From an uncultured Actinomycetes bacterium (GTDB taxonomy: Bacteria; Actinomycetota; Actinomycetes; Nanopelagicales; Nanopelagicaceae): DNA of 64,000 nt. Of this stretch, positions 42,877-52,415 are shown piece by piece (positions within the stretch are counted from its first letter, which is position 1; the number at the start of each line of letters is the position of its first letter). Position numbers and translations under genes: made by a program. The stretch spans positions 1 through 64,000 of the forward strand of contig CAIMOX010000038.1 of NCBI GenBank assembly GCA_903843225.1, given 5' to 3'. The notes under the pieces were generated by a model that had not been told where the DNA came from, made no database searches, and saw nothing but the letters and a program-made list of their open reading frames with translations.

Positions 42877-45138
42877 CTAGCGCTGCCCAACGTGACCTTC
42901 GATTTGGGCGATGAGTTCGTTTGTGCGTTGGCCAGAGAGCGCCCTGCCGGCTCCATCGGTGATATAAAAAGTATCAAAGGCTTCAGCTCCCAGCGTTGCC
43001 ACAATTGCAGCCCTGATATCGACGCCACAGGTAGAGATGAAGGAGGCGAGATCAAAAAGTAGTCCGGGGCGGTCGTGCATTCTCACTTCAAGAACTGTGG
43101 CATCGGTGGCTAGATCATTCATCGCGGTAACTAGAGGGGGTGGTACTAAAATTCCTGGGTACCGTCGATAATTCCTCATGCGATCTTCTAGCTTCGCTTC
43201 AATATCTAATTCGCCGGCCAAAGCTCGTTGTAAGTTCTCCAGAATCCTTACCGCGTCAGGATCTTGTGCGTAGGCATCGAGTGCAACGATCCACGTCATT
43301 ACTGCGACGCCGTCTACAGTTCTGGTGCGGGCAGAGCGGAGGTCCATCCGAAGGATAGAGAGAACGCCTGCCACGATCGATAAGAGTCCACGTTGATCAG
43401 GTGAGACAATTTCTATCTCATGAACTTCATCAAGACGTTTTACTTCAACGTTAAGTTCACCAATTTTTACTTTTTCTATCGCTGCAGCAGTGAGTTCAGG
43501 TTTTGGAGCGGGCGGCGCCCCTTGCATTACCGCCAACGACCTTTGAACTAGATCTGAAACAAGGCCCGCCTTCCATGAGGACCACGCGCTCTTCCCTGTC
43601 GCTTCTCCGTCTGCAATGCTCAACGCATGGAGAAGCTCCAAAGTATCAGCATCGGGGATAACCTCCACAACAGAGTTGATTGTCTGTGGATCATCTAGAT
43701 CGCGTCTCGTTGCAATAGTCGGTAAAAGTAGATGCTCCTTCACAAGCAGAGCCAGTGTCTGGCAATCCTCATGTGAAAATCCAAGACGTTGGGCAAGTGG
43801 ATATATGAGTTCTGCACCAAAGAGTGAGTGATCTTTGCCTTCATATCCCTTCCCGATATCATGAAAGAGCGCACCGACGAGCAATAAATCTGGACGACGT
43901 ACCTCACGAGTGAGGGAAGCAGCCTTCACGGCCGTTTCGAGCATATGGCGATCAACGGTGTGGCGATGTAAGACATTGCGTTGCGGTAAGAACCGGACAT
44001 GTTCCCATTCAGGAATCCAACGCGCAATTAGTCCTTCTTGATCGAGCGCTTCAAAGACTTGAATCATCTCTAAGCCTGAGCCGATCAGAGATACAAGATC
44101 CTCGCGAGATTGACGTGGCCAAGGAGTTGGTAGCGCGGCAAAATTTTTAGCGATCATCGTGCAGGCTTCTAGCGAAAGCGGGATACCGCGCTGGGCCGAG
44201 AGCGCTGCAGCGCGCAGCCCGATTCCGGGATCGACACTGATATCTACGCCATCTTGTAAGCGAACTTCGTTTCCAACTTCAATGAGACCTTTACCGATAA
44301 CTCGCTCCTGACTTCGGCGCCAGAAACTCTTCCTCTCTCGATGTTCCATCTGGTGCCAGGTTAAATCCATGACGTAATCAACCGAACGAGCAGCCTTTGC
44401 AACCTCGAGCATTAAGTGATCAGCATCGATAAATTTCAAATCTTCGGCAACAGCGTCCTGATCAGTAAGTAATAAGTGATCTCGATTTCTTCCTGTGACA
44501 GTATGTAATGAATCTCGGACAGCCATGAGTAGAGCTTCCGCATCGCTCACTCGATCCAAGGCCACTGGCACGACCTGACTTCTCGCAATCGCACGAAGGG
44601 TTGTAATGTCTCGAAGTCCACCTCGAGCCTCTTTTAAATCTGGCTCCAAAAGATAAGCCAGCTCCCCTGATACTTCGGCTCTGGCAGCAACAGCCGCTTT
44701 GACTTCGAGTCGATAATTTTCGAAATTCTTTATCCAGGAGGTCTTAGCGTTACTTATTACAGCGCTTGCAAGCGATTCACTTCCGGCAAGGTAGCGCGCA
44801 TCAAGTAACCCCATCGCTACTCGAATATCTGTTGATGCACTCTCCTCGGTTTGGGAGATAGTTCGAACTGAGTGATCAACTGAGCGGGATGAATTCCAGA
44901 GTGGATAGAGAATTGCATTCACAAATGAGCTCAACTGATCAGCAGCCATCTTGCTATCGTGCACAATGAGGAGATCAATGTCAGAGCCAGGTGATAGCTC
45001 GCCACGCCCATAACCGCCGACAGCGCAGAGCGATACTTGAGAGCTCTCACAACCAGAAAGTGAGAGAGCGCCGAGAAAGAGAGAATTGATCTCTCTATCG
45101 ATCTCATTAGATCGTTCTCGGCGCTCTTGTGTTCCCAT
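42877..45138 (-). CDS. glnD: [Protein-PII] nucleotidyltransferase GlnD
   Basis: A 753-residue sensor enzyme that modifies and de-modifies the PII protein in response to glutamine. It has the nucleotidyltransferase motif GGYGRGELSPGSDIDLL (about residues 43-59), the HD phosphohydrolase motif GALFHDIGKG with downstream KDHSLFGAEL, and two ACT domains near the C-terminus (about 565-640 and 680-750), the second containing RPGLLFDLASFIS. In Actinobacteria GlnD adenylylates GlnK rather than uridylylating it. It follows glnB by 31 bases but also has its own TAGGCT-N7 box. Confidence 0.95.
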   Translation of the reverse strand: MGTQERRERSNEIDREINSLFLGALSLSGCESSQVSLCAVGGYGRGELSPGSDIDLLIVHDSKMAADQLSSFVNAILYPLWNSSRSVDHSVRTISQTEESASTDIRVAMGLLDARYLAGSESLASAVISNAKTSWIKNFENYRLEVKAAVAARAEVSGELAYLLEPDLKEARGGLRDITTLRAIARSQVVPVALDRVSDAEALLMAVRDSLHTVTGRNRDHLLLTDQDAVAEDLKFIDADHLMLEVAKAARSVDYVMDLTWHQMEHRERKSFWRRSQERVIGKGLIEVGNEVRLQDGVDISVDPGIGLRAAALSAQRGIPLSLEACTMIAKNFAALPTPWPRQSREDLVSLIGSGLEMIQVFEALDQEGLIARWIPEWEHVRFLPQRNVLHRHTVDRHMLETAVKAASLTREVRRPDLLLVGALFHDIGKGYEGKDHSLFGAELIYPLAQRLGFSHEDCQTLALLVKEHLLLPTIATRRDLDDPQTINSVVEVIPDADTLELLHALSIADGEATGKSAWSSWKAGLVSDLVQRSLAVMQGAPPAPKPELTAAAIEKVKIGELNVEVKRLDEVHEIEIVSPDQRGLLSIVAGVLSILRMDLRSARTRTVDGVAVMTWIVALDAYAQDPDAVRILENLQRALAGELDIEAKLEDRMRNYRRYPGILVPPPLVTAMNDLATDATVLEVRMHDRPGLLFDLASFISTCGVDIRAAIVATLGAEAFDTFYITDGAGRALSGQRTNELIAQIEGHVGQR

Positions 45139-45145
45139 GGGGAAG

Positions 45146-45151
45146 AGCCTA
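45146..45151 (-). promoter_or_regulatory. -10 hexamer TAGGCT, leaderless promoter for glnD
   Basis: TAGGCT ends 7 bases before the ATG at 45138, inside the glnB-glnD spacer. It would allow glnD expression independent of amtB-glnB. Confidence 0.5.
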
Positions 45152-45169
45152 CTTGACTCTTTTTATCTC

Positions 45170-45520
<351 letters not shown>

Positions 45521-46798
45521 TTACTTCGTCTTGGTGAGGTTAGAGAGGAAACGTGAACCATCCGAGTAGGAAGCATTCTCGTATGCAGTTTCGGCATGCT
45601 CGGATAGATCGAGGCCAGATTGCTCTGCATCCTCGCTCACGCGAAGGCCGATCGTCTTATGAAGAATCGTGGCCAAGATGTAGGTAGCGATGAATGAATA
45701 CGCGACCACGGCTACTACCGCAACCGCCTGGTGACCCAAAAGCGTCCATCCACCCTTGTAGAAGAAGCCATTCGCTCCTGCTGAGTTAGTCATCTTGGTT
45801 GAGAAGAAGCCAATCAAAAGCGCTCCAAGTACTCCACCCACTAAGTGGACTCCGACGACATCGAGTGCATCGTCAAAGCCAAACTTATTCTTCAGTCCGA
45901 CAGCGAGTGCGCAGATCACACCAGCCGCCAAGCCAATTGCGATTGAACCCATTGGGCTAACAAAACCACATGCTGGAGTGATAGCAACGAGTCCTGCGAC
46001 CGCACCCGATGCAGCTCCGAGAGTAGTTGCATGTCCATCACGGAGCTTCTCAACTACCATCCAAGCCAAAAGGGCTGCGCCTGTTGCAGTATTTGTATTG
46101 ATGAATGCGTAGGCAGAGAGAGTATTCGCTGAGAGGGCAGATCCGGCGTTGAATCCGAACCAGCCAAACCACAGAAGCCCAGCTCCGAGTAGAACGAAGG
46201 GAACATTGTGTGGACGCATGCGCTCTTTCGGCCAACCCTTTCGCTTTCCAACAACAAGGATGACAGCGAGAGCAGCGGCACCAGCGTTAGCATGCACAAC
46301 AGTTCCACCTGCAAAATCAAGTGCGCCGAGTTTGAAGAGCCAGCCACTTGGTGAGAAGACCCAGTGAGCGACTGGTGCATAGACAACGATGAGCCAGATG
46401 CCGCAGAAGAGCGACCAAGCACCAAACTTTAAGCGATCTGCTGTTCCACCAGTAATAAGTGCGGGTGTGATGATCGCAAACATAAGTTGGAATGCACAGA
46501 AGACTAATGGCGGGATTGTGAGTGACTCGAAACCAGTAGCTTGTTGCCAAATATGGTTGAGACCAAATTGATGAAGATCACCAATCCACTTTCCTTTTCC
46601 ACTAAATGCGAGGCTATAGACGCCAGTTATCCAAAGGACTGAGACGATTCCCATCGTCACATAATTTTGAGCAAGCATTGCAAGTACATTCTTTCCACGG
46701 ACCATTCCGCCGTAAAAGAATGCGAGACCAGGTGTCATGAGAAGCACCAAGGCAGATGCAACAAGGATCCAAGCAGTATCTCCGGTATTAAAGTTCAT
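45521..46798 (-). CDS. amtB: Ammonium transporter Amt
   Basis: A 425-residue trimeric ammonium channel with about 11 helices. It has the N-terminal FFYGGMVRGKN, the first pore histidine in VVHANAGAAAL and the second in VVGVHLVGGVLG, and SGLDLSEHAETAY in the C-terminal tail that interacts with PII. The ATG at 46798 is chosen because GGAG lies 5 bases upstream; an earlier in-frame start at 46834 adds 12 residues. It leads the amtB-glnB-glnD cluster. Confidence 0.95.
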   Translation of the reverse strand: MNFNTGDTAWILVASALVLLMTPGLAFFYGGMVRGKNVLAMLAQNYVTMGIVSVLWITGVYSLAFSGKGKWIGDLHQFGLNHIWQQATGFESLTIPPLVFCAFQLMFAIITPALITGGTADRLKFGAWSLFCGIWLIVVYAPVAHWVFSPSGWLFKLGALDFAGGTVVHANAGAAALAVILVVGKRKGWPKERMRPHNVPFVLLGAGLLWFGWFGFNAGSALSANTLSAYAFINTNTATGAALLAWMVVEKLRDGHATTLGAASGAVAGLVAITPACGFVSPMGSIAIGLAAGVICALAVGLKNKFGFDDALDVVGVHLVGGVLGALLIGFFSTKMTNSAGANGFFYKGGWTLLGHQAVAVVAVVAYSFIATYILATILHKTIGLRVSEDAEQSGLDLSEHAETAYENASYSDGSRFLSNLTKTK

Positions 46799-46887
46799 GA
46801 ACTCTCCAAGATGTAAGAAGGAGTTCCTCCGCATTGAGGGTTCGCCCTTAGGGGCTAGTGGCGAATAGTGTTACTTTCGCGCGAGGT

Positions 46888-46903
46888 AAATGTATCAACA
46901 TTT
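46888..46903. promoter_or_regulatory. 16-bp inverted repeat upstream of amtB
   Basis: AAATGT-ATCA-ACATTT lies about 90 bases upstream of the amtB start in the 132-bp spacer, a plausible position for a nitrogen-control operator. It does not match the GlnR or AmtR consensus as I know them, so it is a candidate only. Confidence 0.3.
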
Positions 46904-46930
46904 TGGTGAAAAAAGTTCAGCTCTAGCCAA

Positions 46931-47788
46931 CTATTCTGAAATAAGTCCCTTGAGGTAAAGCTCTGGCTCGAAGAGCTGGAGATCCCCTGCCCCTTCACCG
47001 CTGCCTATAAATTTGACTGGAATCCCCGTCGTCGCCTCGATCGCGAGCGCGACTCCCCCTTTAGCCGACCCATCCATCTTGGTCAGGATCAGGCCAGTGA
47101 CGGCGACGCTTTCGGCGAAGAGCTTTGCCTGCGCGATCCCGTTTTGCCCCGTGGTCGCATCTACGACAAGTAGTACCTCATCAATCGGGCTGACCTTTTC
47201 GACCACGCGGCGAATCTTTCCGAGCTCATCCATTAACCCAGATTTAGTGTGCAATCGACCTGCAGTATCGATAATGAAGATATCGGCATGATCGCCGATC
47301 GCGCGTTTGATGCCATCAAAGGCAACCGAAGCGGGATCCCCCTCTGTCTTGCCGACAATGACCGGCACTCCAATTCGATCTCCCCACGTTTGAATCTGAT
47401 CGATCGCGGCAGCGCGGAAGGTATCAGCTGCTGCAACAACAACACTTGCGCCTTGACTCTTGAAATATTGCATCAACTTAGCGACCGATGTCGTCTTACC
47501 TGTTCCGTTCACACCAACAATCATTATTGAAGTTGTTCTTTCATCTGCTCGAGGTATTGAGCGTGAAGCTGGGCTCAGCTTTTCACGGAGCGCGTGCAGC
47601 AGCGCACCTTCAATATCGCCACTCTCAGAACTGCGCCCCCGTGCAAGCTCCTTTGAAATCTCAATAATTTCACCGGTGAGATGAGCGCCGAGATCGGCTT
47701 CGATAAGGAGGCTTTCAAACTCCTCCCAATCAGCAGGGGCAATCGCACCACCGCGAAATTTCGCAAAGATTTTGCTAAAAAGCGCCAT
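46931..47788 (-). CDS. ftsY: Signal recognition particle receptor FtsY (NG domain only)
   Basis: A 285-residue SRP receptor GTPase. It has GVNGTGKTTSVAKL (P-loop, about residues 92-105), DTAGRLHTKSGLM and TKMDGSAKGG, and a C-terminal KFIGSGEGAGDLQLF. The acidic A domain found before the NG domain in E. coli is missing; the protein starts almost directly with the N domain (MALFSKIFAKFRGG, a possible amphipathic membrane-targeting helix). It starts 12 bases after smc, the conserved pair in Actinobacteria. Confidence 0.95.
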   Translation of the reverse strand: MALFSKIFAKFRGGAIAPADWEEFESLLIEADLGAHLTGEIIEISKELARGRSSESGDIEGALLHALREKLSPASRSIPRADERTTSIMIVGVNGTGKTTSVAKLMQYFKSQGASVVVAAADTFRAAAIDQIQTWGDRIGVPVIVGKTEGDPASVAFDGIKRAIGDHADIFIIDTAGRLHTKSGLMDELGKIRRVVEKVSPIDEVLLVVDATTGQNGIAQAKLFAESVAVTGLILTKMDGSAKGGVALAIEATTGIPVKFIGSGEGAGDLQLFEPELYLKGLISE

Positions 47789-47800
47789 CAGAATTAGGCC

Positions 47801-50800
47801 TTACGCGACAGGTTCATTCTCACGCAGACGCTGTGAGATAACTTCAGAGACGCCATCGCCGCGCATGGTGACACCATAAAGCGCATCAGCGATCTCCATG
47901 GTGCGCTTCTGGTGAGTAATGATGATCAGCTGAGATTTCTCTCGAAGCTCTTCAAAGACTCCAAGGAGTCGACCCAAGTTTGTGTCATCAAGCGCTGCTT
48001 CAACTTCATCCATGACATAGAACGGACTTGGACGCGCCTTGAAGATCGCAACCAGCATCGCTACCGCAACAAGGGAACGCTCACCTCCCGAGAGGAGCGA
48101 GAGCCGCTTGACACGCTTTCCTGGTGGACGCGCTTCAACATCAACCCCAGAGTTCATCAAGTCATCTGGATTGGTGAGAATTAAACGACCTTCACCACCC
48201 GGGAAGAGGCGAGCAAAGATTCCTCTAAATTCACGCTCGGTATCGAGATAGGCCTGGTGGAAGATCTCTTGGACTTTGTCATCCACTTCTTTCACAATGT
48301 CGAGGAGATCTTTCTTCGTCTTCTTCAAATCTTCGAGTTGTTCTGCGAGGTACTTGAGGCGCTCTTCAAGAGCGTTGTACTCTTCAAGTGCAAGTGGATT
48401 AATTTTGCCCAGCATCGCAAGTGCGCGCTCTGCCTGTACAAGTCGCTTCTCTTGTTGATCGCGGCGATATGGAATCAGGTCACCTTGGATCCAGTTGCCT
48501 TCTTCATCTTCGATAAATGTAGGTACATCGTTCTCTGGGCCGTATTCAGCCATCAAGGTAATGACATCGATACCGAGCTCTTCGATCGCTCTCGCTTCAA
48601 GAGCTTCGATACGAAGTCGCTGCTCTGCACGAGCAATTTCATCACGGTGCACACTTGAAGTAAGAGTTTCGAGCTCAGTGGTGAGCTCACGATTACGTCC
48701 TCGTACTGTGAGAATCTCACCTTCGCGCTCGGTGCGTGCTGTTTCAAGTCGTTGGCGTTCTGCCAAAGCTTTAGAGATAGAAACCTCAATCTGAATCAAT
48801 GTTTCATATGCAGTATCTGCGATAGCTTGAGCGGTAGTTGCGGCAATGGCTCGCTGCTCGCGCTTTACGATCGCCTTGGATGCGCTTTCACGCTCGTGGT
48901 TCGCTGAGTCCTCAAGGCTTTTTGCGCGCGCAGCGATCGCCGTGATGCGCTCTTCGAGAGTTCGAACTTCTAATCTCGCCTCAACTTCTGTCGATCGCAT
49001 CGCCGAAAGTCCCGAACGTAAATCTTCAAGTTGAGTAAGGTCAGGCTCAATAGGTTCTTGGGCTGATTGGTGTTGAGTCATTGCAGCAGCAAGATCACGC
49101 TCATCATTAGCACGTTGTTCTGTTGCTTCACCTTCAGATCGAGTCAGTCGGTCTACCTCGGCTAGTGCACTTTTGACGTTCTGACCGGCGACTGCCATCT
49201 GCTCGGCAAGTCCAGACATCTTCGCATCTGAATCATTGAGACGTGAGAGCGCTTGATCATGTGCGATTCGGGCTACCGCCACCTCATCTGTACATCGAAT
49301 TAATTCGAAGGAGAGGGTCTCGCAGCGCGCGATCGCTTGATCTAAATTCTCTTGCGTCCGAGCAAGGAGTGCATTAATCTCGATGGCCGACTGTGAGCCA
49401 GCAGATCCACCACGTACTCGGCTTCGGCTAATTAAATCGCCATCACGAGTGACGGCGATCAGAGATTTATGTGCGGCGATAGCGGCTTCGCCATCAGCAA
49501 GAGTTTCTACTGCAACGTAGCGCCCAAGTAGGGCCTTCATCATCGGATCAATACCTTGCGAGGTAATAAGAGAGGTCAGTGCAGTGAGACCGCTCTGCTG
49601 CGCAGCGCTTGAGGCGACATCATCACTGATCTCATCTTCCACGATAAGAAGTTCGGAACGGCCACCTGACTTTGCCTTAAGCATGCCAAGTGCGCTCACG
49701 GCAGAGCTCAGATCTTCGACCACAATGGAGTCAGCTAATGGCCCAAGAGCTGCAGCAACAGCTGCTTCCCAACCATTATCGATGGAGATAAGTGAGGAGA
49801 GACGACCTTTTACTCTCGCCGAACTCTCACCCGAGAGAATCGATTCTCCCCCATCACGATGAGTAAGCGACTCAGTGAGCGCCGTTAATCGGGAAGAGAG
49901 TCCAGCGCGATCACGTTGCGCTGCTTGCTCTTCTTCTTGAACCTGCGTGAACTTGCCTTGAAGATCTTGTAACAGCGACTTTGCTGATTCATATTGCGCA
50001 TCGAGATCTGTCTCGGATGCATCAAGCCCAGCGATCTCTGCCTCGAGTGATGCAAAATCTCCACGGAAGCGCTTGAGACGTTCGGATGCTTCATCTCGCG
50101 CTGCCGTGAGACGTGTGATTTCCGCATTAGTGGCATCGATACGAGATCGCAATCCATTGATGTGGCCCTCTTGACGAGCCGTACCCTCACGCTGATCTGC
50201 GATCGCACGAAGTGCTGCGCTCACGCGATTCTCTTCTTGCAAGAGTTGTGCTTCCTGCTCGCGCAATTTTGAAGTGACGCTGCTCAAAGCGCTTTGCGCT
50301 TCGGTATGAACAGTACGGAGTGAGCTCTCTTCACTTCGGAGAGTGAGCGCTTCTTGCTCCATCGTATCTGGATCACGGCCACCAGCTCGTGCTACATCGG
50401 CATCTTCGGAGAGGAAGCGTGCCCGTTCAGATGAGAGCGATTGAATTCCGCGGAATTTCTCACGTTGAGCAGTGAGGCGATAAAAATTCTCTTGAGCTTG
50501 AACAAGAAGTGGGTTTTCTAGAGAACTCTTATGGTCGAGTTCCTCTTCCCGAGTGCGTGCCAATCGAAGTGCTTCTTCAACCTCATCACGCCTCGAACGC
50601 AAGACGGTCTCATCGGCAACTTCTGCATCTAAGGTCGATCGCATCTGGATCAAGTCATCGGCTAATAGGCGCAACCTTGAATCTCGAACATCGGATTGAA
50701 TCGTTGAGGCTTTGCGTGCAACCTCTGCCTGCTTACCAAGTGGCTTCAGGTTGCGGCGAAGTTCGACCGTGAGATCTTGAATACGAGAGAGATTGCCTTG

Positions 50801-51352
50801 CATCGAATCTAATTTACGCAGCGCCTTCTCTTTGCGCTTGCGGTGCTTAAGCACGCCAGCAGCTTCTTCAATGAAAGCTCGACGTTCCTCTGGATTAGCG
50901 AGGAGGATCGCATCGAGTTGACCTTGACCGACGATGACGTGCATCTCGCGGCCGATACCGCTATCACTGAGGAGCTCTTGGATATCAAGGAGACGAGTTG
51001 TATCGCCGTTCAGTAAATATTCAGATGTTCCGTTACGAAAGAGAACACGACTAATTGTTACCTCAGTGAAATCAATAGGGAGAGTCTGATCGGTATTATC
51101 GATCGTCACCGAGACTTCAGCGCGACCTAGCGGTGCTCGACCTGATGTCCCCGCGAAGATGACATCTTCCATCTTGCCACCACGAAGAGATTTTGCGCCT
51201 TGCTCGCCCATGACCCATGAGAGGGCATCAAGGACATTCGACTTACCAGAACCATTAGGTCCCACCACGCAGGTGATACCCGGTTCAAAATTGAGGGTGG
51301 TCGAAGAGGCGAAGGATTTAAATCCTTTGAGGGTAATACTCTTCAAATACAC
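47801..51352 (-). CDS. smc: Chromosome segregation protein SMC
   Basis: An 1183-residue condensin ATPase that organises and segregates the chromosome. The N-terminal head has GPNGSGKSNVLDALSW (about residues 32-47). Two long coiled coils flank a hinge (about residues 510-660). The C-terminal head has the LSLLSGGERSLVAVAML signature and Walker B YVMDEVEAALDD. Length is typical. GTG start with leaderless TAGGTT-N6. It leads the smc-ftsY operon; rnc is 60 bases upstream and mutM, usually between them, is absent. Confidence 0.97.
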   Translation of the reverse strand: MYLKSITLKGFKSFASSTTLNFEPGITCVVGPNGSGKSNVLDALSWVMGEQGAKSLRGGKMEDVIFAGTSGRAPLGRAEVSVTIDNTDQTLPIDFTEVTISRVLFRNGTSEYLLNGDTTRLLDIQELLSDSGIGREMHVIVGQGQLDAILLANPEERRAFIEEAAGVLKHRKRKEKALRKLDSMQGNLSRIQDLTVELRRNLKPLGKQAEVARKASTIQSDVRDSRLRLLADDLIQMRSTLDAEVADETVLRSRRDEVEEALRLARTREEELDHKSSLENPLLVQAQENFYRLTAQREKFRGIQSLSSERARFLSEDADVARAGGRDPDTMEQEALTLRSEESSLRTVHTEAQSALSSVTSKLREQEAQLLQEENRVSAALRAIADQREGTARQEGHINGLRSRIDATNAEITRLTAARDEASERLKRFRGDFASLEAEIAGLDASETDLDAQYESAKSLLQDLQGKFTQVQEEEQAAQRDRAGLSSRLTALTESLTHRDGGESILSGESSARVKGRLSSLISIDNGWEAAVAAALGPLADSIVVEDLSSAVSALGMLKAKSGGRSELLIVEDEISDDVASSAAQQSGLTALTSLITSQGIDPMMKALLGRYVAVETLADGEAAIAAHKSLIAVTRDGDLISRSRVRGGSAGSQSAIEINALLARTQENLDQAIARCETLSFELIRCTDEVAVARIAHDQALSRLNDSDAKMSGLAEQMAVAGQNVKSALAEVDRLTRSEGEATEQRANDERDLAAAMTQHQSAQEPIEPDLTQLEDLRSGLSAMRSTEVEARLEVRTLEERITAIAARAKSLEDSANHERESASKAIVKREQRAIAATTAQAIADTAYETLIQIEVSISKALAERQRLETARTEREGEILTVRGRNRELTTELETLTSSVHRDEIARAEQRLRIEALEARAIEELGIDVITLMAEYGPENDVPTFIEDEEGNWIQGDLIPYRRDQQEKRLVQAERALAMLGKINPLALEEYNALEERLKYLAEQLEDLKKTKKDLLDIVKEVDDKVQEIFHQAYLDTEREFRGIFARLFPGGEGRLILTNPDDLMNSGVDVEARPPGKRVKRLSLLSGGERSLVAVAMLVAIFKARPSPFYVMDEVEAALDDTNLGRLLGVFEELREKSQLIIITHQKRTMEIADALYGVTMRGDGVSEVISQRLRENEPVA

Positions 51353-51358
51353 GGGGGA

Positions 51359-51364
51359 AACCTA
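51359..51364 (-). promoter_or_regulatory. -10 hexamer TAGGTT of leaderless promoter for smc
   Basis: TAGGTT ends 6 bases before the GTG at 51352. Confidence 0.55.
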
Positions 51365-51412
51365 TCGGCAAAGTGGGGTCGGGGCTAAAAACGGCGCACC
51401 TCAAGGAAAGGT

Positions 51413-52138
51413 TTAGGGTTTAACCTCACGCGCTAGCAAAATCTCATACGCCAACTTTGCAGCAACTTGTTCTGCCTCGCGTTTACTCTTTCCATTGCCT
51501 TGCGGAAAACGCTCGCCACCAAGAAGTGTGATCGCAGTAAAACTTTTATCGTGGTCTGGGCCCGACTCTTCAATTTCGTACTCTGGTGCACCAAGGCCAC
51601 GGAGCGCAGCAAGTTCTTGTAGCGCAGTCTTACCGTCAAGGGTTGCACCTTCAGCGGTTGCAGCAGAGAGTGCTGATTCGCACCATCGAAGTACGCATTG
51701 CGCTGTCGTTGTATACCCATGATCGAGATAGATCGCGCCAACAAGTGCTTCAAGGCAATCTGCTAAGAGTGAGTTCTTATCTCGGCCACCTGTGGACTCT
51801 TCGCCCTTGCCAATAAGCAGGTACTGCCCAAGCTCTAACTCACGTGCAATAGTTGCGAGTGCGCGGGTATTGACGACACTTGAGCGTAAGGGTGAGAGTT
51901 TGCTTTCGTCGAAATTAGGGTAGCGCTCAAAGAGGGCCTCTGTAATAAGTAAGCCAATCACTGAATCGCCAAGAAATTCGAGGCGCTCATTGGTGGGAAC
52001 TCCACCATTCTCATACGAATATGAACGGTGAGTTAGTGCTAATTGGAGCAGCTCATCCTTAACCGATATTCCGAGTGCTTCGGTTAGGCGCGAGTACAGA
52101 TCAGACCTCGAGGACCTGACGACGGTTGTATGTGCCAC
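51413..52138 (-). CDS. rnc: Ribonuclease III
   Basis: A 241-residue double-strand-specific endoribonuclease that processes rRNA and other RNA. It has LALTHRSYSYENG, the catalytic NERLEFLGDSVIGLL motif (about residues 53-67), and a C-terminal dsRNA-binding domain (about 160-236) with KTALQELAA and GKSKREAEQVAAKLA. The GTG at 52138 lies inside rpmF in another frame (38-base overlap). The only other start-like codon is a CTG at 52099 with GAGG 6 bases upstream, just after the rpmF stop, which would give a typical-length N-terminus. The start is therefore uncertain. Confidence 0.9.
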   Translation of the reverse strand: MAHTTVVRSSRSDLYSRLTEALGISVKDELLQLALTHRSYSYENGGVPTNERLEFLGDSVIGLLITEALFERYPNFDESKLSPLRSSVVNTRALATIARELELGQYLLIGKGEESTGGRDKNSLLADCLEALVGAIYLDHGYTTTAQCVLRWCESALSAATAEGATLDGKTALQELAALRGLGAPEYEIEESGPDHDKSFTAITLLGGERFPQGNGKSKREAEQVAAKLAYEILLAREVKP

Positions 52139-52274
52139 AGGTAGGGCAGGCTGTGTGCTGAAGCTTTGGTGACTGGCACTGGCCGCATGTGGCGACCGCT
52201 GCAGGTGTTGTCTTCCATGAGCTACGACGGGTGCGCGTACGTGAACGCGACATCTTTCGCTTTGGTACTGGCAT
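52101..52274 (-). CDS. rpmF: 50S ribosomal protein L32
   Basis: A 57-residue ribosomal protein, read directly from the sequence. It begins MPVPKRKMSRSRTRTRRS and carries the zinc-binding pairs CGQC and CPTC (C-x2-C at about residues 30-33 and 43-46), ending in RRQVLEV. Thus this is the four-cysteine zinc form. AAGGAG lies 6 bases before the ATG. It sits between the DUF177 gene and rnc, the conserved order, and overlaps the proposed rnc start. Confidence 0.95.
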   Translation of the reverse strand: MPVPKRKMSRSRTRTRRSSWKTTPAAVATCGQCQSPKLQHTACPTCGTYNRRQVLEV

Positions 52275-52415
52275 GGCCAACTCCTTCTACATTGTTGAGC
52301 ACTACATTCTTGAATATCTAGCTAGCTATAGAGCTATCTAAAAATTACTGGCTCGGGGTTACCGAAGCAAGAGCAGAAGTATCCCTGAAAATCGGGGTAG
52401 ATACAAACCGGGAAG

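Noticed and set aside
46861-46903. GlnR-like box upstream of amtB (TTTAC and GAAAG on the minus strand)
   Set aside because: The half-site spacing is off by one and the bases deviate from the consensus.
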